Of a stretch of DNA of 64,000 nucleotides, positions 55,361-64,000 are shown piece by piece; position 1 is the first letter of the stretch; every line of letters begins with the position of its first letter. Under the pieces are notes generated by a model that saw only the letters and a program-made list of their open reading frames with translations, searched no databases and was not told the origin of the DNA. Made by a program: the position numbers and the translations under genes. Where the stretch lies: contig NC_073691.1 of the NCBI RefSeq assembly GCF_029784155.1, positions 91,532,722-91,596,721 of the forward strand, given 5' to 3'. Source of the stretch: Uranotaenia lowii. Lineage: Eukaryota; Arthropoda; Insecta; Diptera; Culicidae.

Positions 55361-56880
55361 TTTGGATCACGTGGTCCGTTAAAAGAGGGGTTCACAATAA
55401 AGCACAATAGCCAGTAGAAAGCTTTTACTCAGAGCTCGCACGATAAAAAAAAACAAATCTATCTCGAATCAAGTCTGATCGTCAACCGAACTTTAAAAAT
55501 ATCACTTTTTAAAATTGAGCATTTCAAAAGATTTCCGAATCTCTGTTATATCATAATCAACACTCAGAAATCTCAAAATTTCCCTTTTCAAGGAATCCTT
55601 CACAATCTTCCATACAGTTAAAAGTTTTCAACAAAGAATGTATTTCAATATTATCGTTTGATTTGGAAATATATTTCTAATATTACCAAACAAGAAATTA
55701 AGACATGTTCATCACGCTACAATACGCTTAATTTCACTTTAGAAAACCGCTCATCATAAACCGATCACTATCCAGTTGCGCTACTCCGCTTGTTCACGGT
55801 CTTGCTTAACAAATGAACAACTTCATTATCAGCGAGATGTAAGGCAATTTTGGCACCCAAACTACAACAATCGAAAATGTTCAGTTTTCAATGGGCCCGT
55901 TTATTGTTACCCCCGCAGCTGTGGTCGGGGCGAGGTAAGAGGGACTCAAGCACTCACTCGAAAGAGAAATTAATTATTCCAAAATGTACATTTAAAATTA
56001 TTTTCACATCGGTAGACAGCGCTAAACGTCCGCAGCATGGCCAGGACCGGAAACCGAAAGCACCGTGCTTGCTGACCAGGAACGCCAGAGAACGAAAGCC
56101 GCCGGACGCCTGGGCAAGAGCGATCCAGATAATGACTGTTATTACGCCGATAATGATTTCATACTAGCTGGACGCATCCGGCGGGGAAACTGCGGGGAAA
56201 CAAGTGGAATCAACCCCGGCGGGTTTTATCATACATGTACCCCGAAATCGTGTTGTAACTACGCGAAGCGTTCCCTTTCTCATCCGGTTTTAAGCGCGTT
56301 TTATTTCAACTTCCAGGTAACGCCTGAATGTATGTTTCCGAACACAATCTAACATACAAACACACACGGAAACGGAACTAGCGGCAGCAGTGCCACCATC
56401 ATTCATTGAGCAGTCAGCCATTTTCAATGACCGTTTTGTTATTTGACCGCGCGGTGCTTTGTCGCGCCATCGCTATTCATTGAAAGGGAACAGCACTGTT
56501 GTTTATCCGAGCATGACCAACTCTCGGTAAATTGTCCCCTCCAGCAGCTCTAGTAACGTCGTTGTTGGTGAAACGATGATTGGCGCTTGTCTTTCCCATG
56601 CCATGGCTACCACCTGCCGGTTTCCCTCAATCTGGTTTTCCGCAATTCAGTACCATGGACCGGGAATTTCGATCTCTTTAAATGGTTGTACTACGGTTGG
56701 GACACGGTGGGATACTCTATGGTCAGCAGATTTTGTGTACTTAACTGGTTGCAAAGGCTACGAAGTATTCGAATCGCCAACGAAACACTGTTAAAAGTTA
56801 AACATATCAAGCAAATCTTTTCAATATCAAAAACCTGCTTTTTTGTTCATTCACCAAGGTTTTTTTTTCAGAAACGACCT
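55361..56880. other. LINE 5' flank and sequence without a supported gene
   Basis: The first few hundred bases may include the LINE 5' UTR, but no edge was found. 55900-56800 is less AT-rich; open frames there lack known domains. No TM4-encoding exon of the receptor was found. Confidence 0.4.
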
Positions 56881-57055
56881 TTTCCTTGAAACCTAAAACA
56901 AGAAACCTGCAACCTGGATCCACGATAAATCTGAGACTTGAGATCTGAGACCTGAGATCTATGAAATTAGACATGAAACCGGAAACATGAAACCTTTCAT
57001 CTAGGATCTGATAACTGAGTTCTAAGCCCTGAAACCTGGATCCTGGGACATAAGT
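56881..57055. repeat. Degenerate short tandem repeat (GAAACCTG / GAGACCTGAGATCT)
   Basis: Roughly 10-bp units alternating GAAACCTGxAA and GAGATCTGAGACCT fill this segment. The minus-strand open frame across it (56807-57139) is a repeat by-product. Confidence 0.65.
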
Positions 57056-58109
57056 ACGTGGACATGATTTTTTTTTAAACAGGATGGCGACTTGAAAGTG
57101 ACACACTTTATGTATGTTATACAGCATATGATTATTCATAGAAAAATATAAAAAAAAATTGTTTTATCATTTTTCGTAAGAAATATTCATACTTCCCCTT
57201 CCCCTTCCCATCGATTTACTTTCTTAAGTTACTATGAACTGTTCCGATAGTTTCGAAAAATCGTGTGATGTTCAAACATTACCTACGTACAGTTTACAAT
57301 AAATATTTTCAGAGTAGTACCTATGTTCTTATCTTCTTTTATTTTTTCGCTTTTTATATTTGTTTCATATTAGAAACAACTCTTTACTATTGGTTATAAG
57401 TAATCAAAGAGAAATACAAATGAATACACCAAAAACTTCTTCAGACATCATAACAAAAAATAATGAAAGATATTTGTGAATCACATTTCGAGTTATCTAC
57501 TTTTTCCGTACCCATAACTAGATAAACAAAAGAGTAGATCATGGAACCAAAGACATGGAAAACGATGATATTCGGGTTACCGAAACTAGGATTTCCGGTT
57601 TCAAAAGCTTTAATACTTTAATACTTTTTTGGCGTGTTTTGAGAAAGGTGACATCTTTAGTTTATGTCAATAAGCAGTTCAGTTGCCTTTCTGAACCATT
57701 GAAAAAAAAAAAAATGACGAATACTAACGCTCTCTGGAGCCACGACTATAAATGTAAAAGCTTAATTTCCAACATCTTCCGATTCACATGAGATACATAT
57801 TTCTTTTCGAATTGCTTAACACATCTGGTGTCAGATTACAAGAACGCAAATGAAAAATTGGAATTTCTCTTCCAACGGCTTCCACAACTCTCTGGAGCCA
57901 CGATTTTCGCACTTCATCGTTGAAGCCACTTGGTTTTTGGCGTTATTCATCACATGGCTTATGTATTGAAAGTTTATTTTTTAAAACGACTTTCACTTCT
58001 TTTGAATAAATTTTGAATCACTCAGAACATTCCTAAAAATGTAATTTAATCAAGATAGGAATCAATTGAACTTAGCCAATCGCAAACAAGGAATGCCATG
58101 CCCATTATA
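57056..58109. other. AT-rich sequence, no gene; CTCTCTGGAGCCAC motif twice
   Basis: The motif CTCTCTGGAGCCAC occurs at about 57730 and 57892, and also at about 9499 and 12775, with a variant near 17490. Otherwise nothing recognised. Confidence 0.4.
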
Positions 58110-58654
58110 CAGTGAGCGAAATAAGAATAGCACCACTATGTTTTTTGCTTGTTTAAATATGAATGATTGAAAATTACGATAATTTTCTTCCACAGTTTAT
58201 TCTGAATTGCTTAATGGATAAATCAAGCATAAGTTTAATTTTTTTGGACATAGCAATTGGCGTTGAGGACCAAAAAAGTGAAAAAAGGGGTGCGAAATTA
58301 GAATAGCAATAACTTGAGTTTTTCAACAAAAACAAGATTATTTTTCAAAAGGTCGTGTTTGTGACAGCTCCGCGAAAATTATCTTGTAAATCTTTTTTGA
58401 TTAGGAAGTATGATTTTTAAATTCAAAGAACGCAGAATCGGACCATGTGAACGCGGACAGAAAAAATCGAAATCGAGTTTTCGAGAGGATATCCGTTTTA
58501 ATTCAACATGGCGTTATTACATTTCATTTCCGGTAAACGAAGTGTTACCAAATAGGCCAACAAAAGAGCCTCAAGAATTTGAGCTCTAAATGAATCCGCT
58601 TATCCTGCCTTGGTGAGCACCTTCTGATCTATTTAATAATTTGTTTATTAGAAT
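58110..58654 (+). mobile_element. Left end of a Tc1-like element or MITE
   Basis: TA|CAGTGAGCGAAATAAGAATA is typical of Tc1-family termini, and the related AAATTAGAATAGCAATAA occurs inside near 58298. The other end was not found; the hAT-type MITE at 58655 interrupts it or lies beside it. Confidence 0.5.
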
Positions 58655-58805
58655 TAGGATTGGTCGATCTTGGATCGATCCTAAAAAGATCGATCTTTTC
58701 ATCTCCGATTTTCGATTTTTTGGATCGATTCTTTAGCCAGGAAAAAATCGATTAGATCGGTTTATTTTTGATTCGATCTTTCGATCTTTTTTCCCATCTA
58801 GGGAA

Positions 58806-59060
58806 TATAAACTTAAGGAGGACGCTTATTTAACCATGTGAGTTACATCATTGTTTCGTGTTAAGACACTAAAAAGTCATTTTCCTAACTGGATGAAACC
58901 TGAAAAAAGTAGATATGAAAGTTTAAAAATGCATTTTAAATTTTTGTGCCGAAATCTGAAAATCAGTCACTGTAGGGGCAGTATAAGCACCATCAATCGA
59001 GGAACGATGAGCGTTTTCTGCCGTAGAATCTAACAGCGAATTTAATTTGATGATGTCAAC
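58806..59060 (+). repeat. Dispersed repeat, sister of 8621-8960
   Basis: Shares ACGCTTATTTAACCAT, ACATCATTGTTTCGTGTT, AAAAATGCATTTTAAATT and ACGATGAGCGTTTT in the same order. Located inside the hAT-type MITE, so it was either inserted there or forms part of a composite. Confidence 0.55.
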
Positions 59061-59094
59061 TGCATTATAGAGCTACAGCTTGACTAAATAACAT

Positions 59095-59168
59095 ATGACG
59101 ATTGACCTAATGGTAAGGTGTCGAAGAGATAATCAGAAAACTCGAGTTAGATCACTGGTCGAGGCAAT
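59095..59168 (+). repeat. tRNA-like (SINE head or tRNA pseudogene) segment
   Basis: GACCTAATGGTAAGGTGTCG resembles a tRNA D-arm/A-box region and GAGTTAGATCACTGGTCGAG resembles the T-arm/B-box (expected GTTCGAATC). Both boxes deviate from consensus, so it is a degraded tRNA-derived sequence, followed by a T-rich run. Distinct from the SINE at 30145 and 46049. Confidence 0.45.
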
Positions 59169-59788
59169 TTTTTTTTCATTTAGCATTCATGATCAGTTGA
59201 AAAATAATTTTATAAATTTTTAATTCATTTCATTTCAATTTTTCACATTATTTCCAAACCTTGTGAATTGGGTGCAGGAAGGTGTTTGTGATTGATAAAG
59301 ATTAAAAAACTTGCTAGAATTTGTTAATCTTAAGTAAAGAAATAACAGCGATTTTACAAAAAATACTTTTTTCAAAAAATTAATAAATTTGATTTATGAT
59401 TTTTTTCCGCATATTTTTTTTGATATCTCCCATTTACTTAATTTCTAGAATATTTCTTATCAGTGCATAACTTAAAAATATCAAAGCGTTTCCGAGGTAT
59501 TTGGATTTTGATTTGTGTTGTTTTTGAAACACTAACTCCGGTTCACTTTACTTAAAAGCGCTTAAACTTTTTTTTTCCATATGTAGAAGGATTAAATAAA
59601 ATGGAATTTTGTTTTCTGCATATTTTCAATAAAAAGCAGTTCCCTCTTGTTACGAATGGAAAAGATCGAATAATCGGAGATCGATCTTCAAGCTCCGATT
59701 TTTTAGATGGATCGATCCCAGAACCGTTCATCTGAATCGATCTTGGAGATCGATCTTTTCCCGAAGATCGAACAATCCTAATTAGAAT

Positions 59789-60779
59789 AATCTTATATCT
59801 TAAGTCAGCATTTTTTATTTTTTGTTTAACATTCTTCAATCGATTTTCTCCTTATAATGTTGACTAAGCATCACGAAATCTACCGAGTTTGTGGATTTTG
59901 TTCACAGGTTCTTGTGAATCATTTTCACGCCATATCTAAATCTTTTGTAAATTGATACTGTAAAACGATGTGAAAGTATCTAGAAATGCTGGTTCGTACG
60001 GAAAGTGGTTTATTTTTATACGCCAATTAGCGTTCAGATTTCACGTTACCATTAAAACATCGGCAATTTTATTAAATTTTTAAGCTCAGGGTCCATAAAG
60101 ATGTGCTAAAATCGGTTTGCTGGTACAAACTTTTTTAATTGGAAAACCAATGTTATTGAATTTAAATCTATCATTCAGGAATGGAAGTATTTTAAATAGA
60201 AAACTTTAACACCGATTCGTGCTATCATTTTACTATTGTAAATGTGAGAGTATACTTTTGTTTTCCGATTGTGTTAGATAGAGAATTTCCATGTAAGTAT
60301 TTTTGCAAAAAGAAAATATTTTTCTATCAGTTTTCCTTTATGAATTTGTTTTAGTTTTTTTTTATTTTAATAAGTACATGCTTAACGATGTCATAATAAA
60401 CAAAATTTTGCATAAAGATATGTTTTGCAATTATCAGCACAATCTCCTAAAATTTAGTTGAGGTTTCTAATAGATTTTTGCAAAGCATTATTAAAAGGAT
60501 TATAACACCATTTAAATGAAAAACAGTTTTCTATATCATACGATGTATTTTACTTATACGAAAGCTTCATTCTTTAATTTTTGGTAGGAAATAAATTTTT
60601 CCAATTAAAATACGAATTTTCAAAATTCAAATGAGTTTGTTGCTAGAATAGGTGAACAAATTGATTTCAGGACGTAGCAATTTTTCCGCTTGGTTTTTTT
60701 TTTTTTTTTTTTTGGAGCTGAATATTTTGTATTGATTATTTGTGAAGAATTTTGAATCTTTTACAAAAAGTTGACCTTT
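59789..60779. other. AT-rich sequence, no gene
   Basis: Includes a run of about 20 T at 60693-60713. No recognised repeat except TAGGTGAACAAATTGATTTC near 60647, which recurs at 63194. Confidence 0.4.
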
Positions 60780-61456
60780 TGACGCCCTTCAACCGACCAT
60801 CAACTTTGAACTGCAACGAAGTCGTGTTTGATACGAGGATGGACGGAGTAAATCAGGCAGCTAAGTATAATTTTTTTGTTTATACAAAACATTAATCAGA
60901 AGCTACCAGTTCAGACTGTTACCGCGAAGAGACGAGCTTTTGAAAATCAAAGCCAATTTCAATTTGAACATGGCCAACAAGCCAATCAACGAACGAATCA
61001 TTTGAACACCAACAAGTGGTGCTGGCGTATGTGTAATTTGCGAAAGCTCTTCAACACTTCGTCGTAAAACATCGATAAGCTCGTCGATATCTTTTAAGCA
61101 GTTTTTTTTATTGTGAAAAGTATTGCACTTAAAAGAGATTTCTGGTTAACTTTATTTTACTGTCTTGTTCACCATCGATTGTACCTATAGTTAAAAATTC
61201 CTTCAAAAAAAGGTAAAAAGTTTTGCTTTCGTTCCAGTCTTCGGAGACATTTAGGAATTGGAATCTAAGCTCATTCGAAAATCATCAACAAGCCTATTTA
61301 ATTGAAAACCCTCCACTTGTATCGACAAAAGTAGCTTCGGTCGATTTTGAATTCAGGGATGTCAAATTACAAGACATCGAAATCCATGATTTTTTGTCTA
61401 CTTTTATTATCAGTTATTATCGCTCCACGATAAATATACTTTATAATAAATACTAA
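60780..61456 (+). pseudogene. Coding-like, Gln/Asn-rich fragments, unidentified (possible gene relic)
   Basis: Two less AT-rich segments translate to coherent but unplaced peptides: QKLPVQTVTAKRRAFENQ followed by Gln/Asn-rich sequence (60890-61065), and SSETFRNWNLSSFENHQQ to VASVDFEFRDVKLQDIEI (61245-61400), the latter behind an acceptor-like TTTCGTTCCAG. The basic KRRAFENQ segment recalls the N-terminal destruction-box region of A-type cyclins, but the cyclin box is absent and the match is from memory only. Could be a relic of a processed gene copy, or chance. Confidence 0.25.
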
Positions 61457-61632
61457 ATATACAATGGAGAAAAAAATTAAAAATAGTTAAATTAATTTTC
61501 ATTTCAGTTTTAAATGGAGCTTAAAAATTAACAACGAAAGTCAGTTGACAATCTTGATTAAAGTTAAAAAAAGATCAATGCTTTAAGGAAAAATGCTTTT
61601 TTAGAGATTTCATTTGGTTAAAATAAGGATAG

Positions 61633-62445
61633 GACACGGTTCTAGAATACTCCAATAAGGATGTAGAAACAACTATCAATCAAATGAAGAACGACCTCGA
61701 TATTGTAGATAACTATCTCAAAAATAACTTACTAACATTGAACACCGCTAAAACAAAATTCATAATTTTCCGAGGAATCAAAACTAAAATACCACCGCAT
61801 TCTCCTCTGATCCATAAGCAAAACGAAGTAGAAGAAGTTTCTAGCTTTAAATATTTGGGTGTACATTTAGACAATCGTTTATCTTGGAAGCCACATATAT
61901 CGAACGTTATTAAAAATTGTGCTCCCATTTGTGGAATAATTCGCAGGTTTTCATATTTCATGCCAAGGCATGTTCTACAGAAGCTTTATCACAGTTTTGT
62001 ACACAGTAGATACACATATGCAATAAGTGCCTCGGGTCACACAAACGTATCAAATTTATCTACATTGAAGGTTCAGCAGAATAGATGTATAAAATCAATA
62101 TTTAAACTTCCCTACCTTTATCCCACCTTAGAATTGTATAAAATGCCATTACATAATATTTTGCCAATAAGTTGCATGCGAGACTTGCAAACTTTATTAA
62201 TTATACACCGGATAGTTAAGATCAAGAATATCCATCATAACTTCGATATACAACATGTTTCGCATAATTATAACACCCGGTTTGTCGATAGGCTCTTTGT
62301 TGAAAATGCATCAACTAGAGTTGGAGAAAGGAGACTCCTTACAACAGGTCGAAATATGTACAACCGTCTTAGTACAGATATCAGAAATAGCAATAATGTA
62401 CCTTTATTTAAGTCTCGTGTTAAACATCTTTTCAAAACTATTTAG
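61633..62445 (+). pseudogene. 5'-truncated LINE, C-terminal part of ORF2 (CR1/L2-like)
   Basis: The open sequence begins DTVLEYSNKDVETTINQMKN, directly after where the RT active-site YAD would be, then NNLLTLNTAKTKFIIF, FKYLGVHLDNRLSWKPHI (conserved RT thumb block), HVLQKLYHSFVHSRYTYAI, and VQQNRCIKSIF, ending with SRVKHLFKTI at 62445. This is the ORF2 C-terminal end of CR1/L2-like LINEs without RNase H. The frame is intact from 61633 to the stop. The abrupt 5' start is normal for target-primed reverse transcription. The Met at 61684 is internal to the protein. Confidence 0.88.
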
Positions 62446-62577
62446 AGCGGTTAATTTAAGCATAAGTCTTATCTTTGTTAACTATTATTTAAACCTTTTA
62501 GAGGAACGTAAGTTCATTAAGGTTTTTACTGAATATTCGTCATGAAATAAATATCATCTGTGAATTAAAAAAAAAAT
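62446..62577 (+). other. LINE 3' UTR and A-rich tail
   Basis: Follows the stop codon; ends CATGAAATAAATATCATCTG, TGAATT and a run of A at 62567-62577, the probable 3' end of the LINE. Confidence 0.65.
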
Positions 62578-62626
62578 AGTTTTCACTTCAATAACATAGC
62601 TCAGATTCATTTTAATTAATTTAGAG

Positions 62627-63195
62627 GCTAGCAGAAGAAGAAAATTATAACATAAGATCACAACACAGTCAAAAGTGTCTCCATGATCATATCCTTTGAC
62701 CCCTATTCCCAACAAAAATTGTTTTGCTAGGATGCAGAGGTGACCTCGGTCCTAAAGAATGAATTATTCTGTCATCCTTTTCTCTCTTTTCAATTCTATC
62801 TATTGACTACTAGGACGTGGCTGGCGCCGTTATTGATGATTAAAGAGAGAGCATCAGTTTTGGGCATTGTGAATGTGCTGTCAGTCCCAGACACCATTCT
62901 TTTGACCCTTGAACAAAATTGGTGGCCTCGGTCAATCACGGAGTAGCAACCATTGGCGATGTGGAACTCGTTCTACTGAGCCACGCCTGCGATCATGGGA
63001 TTCGAAATGTATTTCATTCAATATAATCGTACTACCAATAAACAGTTTTTATGAAGTATACTGAGGAAAATCAACGGAATTGTTCAATATTAATTTATTA
63101 CTAAAAAATATAATGAAGCATTTCGGGTTCAATGTTTAAAGGTGGATGTGAGTAGTCAATCAATCTATTCTTAGCTAAGCTAAGCTAAGCTAAGA
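62627..63195. repeat. Repeat unit 1 with TAAGC tail
   Basis: Includes GATGCAGAGGTGACCTCGGT, GGTGGCCTCGGTCAATCACG and CTGAGCCACGCCTGCGATCA, and ends in (TAAGC)n. Unit 2 follows in the same orientation with the same order. No coding frame. Confidence 0.85.
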
Positions 63196-63228
63196 ATAGG
63201 TGAACAAATTGATTTCAAAATCACAGGA

Positions 63229-63763
63229 GCTTAGTAGAAGATGAGTTTAAACCAGAATACATAACACTTGTCAAAAGTGTTTCCTGGTCATATCCTTTTT
63301 ACCCAATCCACACAAACAATTGTTTTGCTAGAATGCAGAGGTGACCTCGGTCCCAAAGCGTGAATTATTATTTTTTCAATAATTTTTCTCTATTTTCCCT
63401 CTATCCATTGACTACTAGGACGTAGCCGGCGCCGTTAATGATGTGTAAAAAGAGAGCATCAGTTTTGTTCGTTGTGAATGTTCTGTCAATCCCAGATACC
63501 ATTCTTTTGACCTCTGGACAAAATTGATGGCCTCGGTCAATCACAGAGTAGCAACCATTGGCGATGTGGAGTTCGTTCTACTGAGCCACGCCTGCGATCA
63601 TGGAATTTTAAATTCGTATGTTTTAATACCGATAAAAGATACATTTAAAGGTTGACGAAGGTTAAAAGAAACTATTGATTTAGAATTTATTTCATGTTGC
63701 ATTTCAACTTCAATGATTTAAGGTGGATGTTAGTAGTCAATTAAGCTAGTCTAAGCTAAGCTA
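63229..63763. repeat. Repeat unit 2 with TAAGC tail
   Basis: Same landmarks as unit 1, including ATGCAGAGGTGACCTCGGTC, GATGGCCTCGGTCAATCACA and ACTGAGCCACGCCTGCGATC, ending TCTAAGCTAAGCTAA. Differences between units are scattered, so the duplication is not recent. Confidence 0.85.
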
Positions 63764-63837
63764 AAAACAAGATTATTTTAAAAAATTTACTGTGTAAAAG
63801 TGAAGAATAATGCTTCTACGAATTATTTGAGAAGATA

Positions 63838-64000
63838 CACTGCCGGCCAAAAGTTTGGGATCACCCGCTAAAAAACATGCAAAATTTGATCGTTCATATC
63901 TCAGCCGTCTTAGGACATATTGCAAATATTCTTATCTCATTTGAAAGATAATGAGCAATAGCTATTTCGGAGGTATTTTGCCAAGAAATAATGTTTTAGT
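63838..64000 (+). mobile_element. Left end of a Tc1-like element, cut by the window edge
   Basis: TA|CACTGCCGGCCAAAAGTTTG followed by GGATCACCCGC is a typical Tc1-family terminus. Only 163 bp are visible. Confidence 0.65.

Larger units (their letters stand above)
58655..59780. mobile_element. hAT-type MITE with GATCGATC-rich inverted ends
   Basis: TAGGATTGGTCGATCTT at the left and AGATCGAACAATCCTA at the right are inverted ends, continuing as repeated GATCGATCTT words for over 100 bp. The 8-bp target duplication ATTAGAAT is exact (58647-58654 and 59781-59788). The interior carries a dispersed repeat (58806-59060, sister of 8621-8960) and a tRNA-like segment (59095-59168). No transposase frame. 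Confidence 0.9.

Noticed and set aside
48772..64000. TM4 exon of the nicotinic receptor
   Set aside because: I looked for sequence encoding the EDWKYVAMV-type start of TM4 after a 3' splice site and found none; it may be in the gap or beyond the window.

Overview
The window looks like a stretch of a transposon-bloated, AT-rich dipteran genome, most probably a mosquito. Two ITmD37E-type transposase relics, many short inverted-repeat elements, a tRNA-derived SINE and very long introns point that way; the species cannot be named from the sequence. A run of exactly 500 N (53643-54142) shows it is a scaffold with an assembly gap. The only confidently recognised host gene is on the + strand: part of a nicotinic acetylcholine receptor alpha-type subunit. 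Three secure exons (18014-18150, 18748-18897, 48039-48771) and one probable exon (33956-34087) have matching splice phases and encode TM2, TM3 and an unusually long cytoplasmic loop. The ligand-binding and TM1 exons should lie before the window, and the TM4 exon after it or in the gap. The likely introns are about 0.6, 15 and 14 kb and are filled with repeats.

Region by region: 1-1217 is a minus-strand ORF1 of an R1-like LINE, and 2.5-3.5 kb a broken ITmD37E transposase. 3.6-9.3 kb is AT-rich with MITE copies. 9.3-15.9 kb is a complex of TGACAAAA-type minisatellite, a 2.7 kb foldback element, a TTAA-flanked element carrying a LINE RT fragment, and a Penelope-like GIY-YIG fragment with a hammerhead-like tail. 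19.2-23.3 kb is a nest of transposons four levels deep. 23.65-26.58 kb is a terminal-inverted-repeat element holding a small spliced ORF and a TTAA element. 27-33 kb holds MITEs, a SINE, a double palindrome built from Penelope-like ends and a foldback element. 38.5-41.4 kb is a second foldback copy with several insertions. 41.4-46.7 kb is a decayed minus-strand Ty3/gypsy retrotransposon, itself hit by ITmD37E and SINE insertions. 48.9-50.1 kb is a MITE containing a near-perfect hairpin with arms of 354 and 381 nt. 51.7-52.6 kb is a hAT transposase relic. 54.3-55.4 kb is an intact LINE ORF1 whose ORF2 falls into the gap. 58.6-59.8 kb is a hAT-type MITE with an exact 8-bp duplication. 61.6-62.6 kb is a 5'-truncated LINE, and 62.6-63.8 kb two tandem 0.55 kb repeat units.

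The mobile elements are mostly dead copies living in the receptor gene's introns. Their value is historical: insertions split older elements cleanly, so several families can be delimited by target-site duplications or by comparison with an uninterrupted sister copy. No operon-like organisation, CRISPR array or prokaryotic feature is present. Recognitions of families are from memory of conserved motifs; no database search was run.
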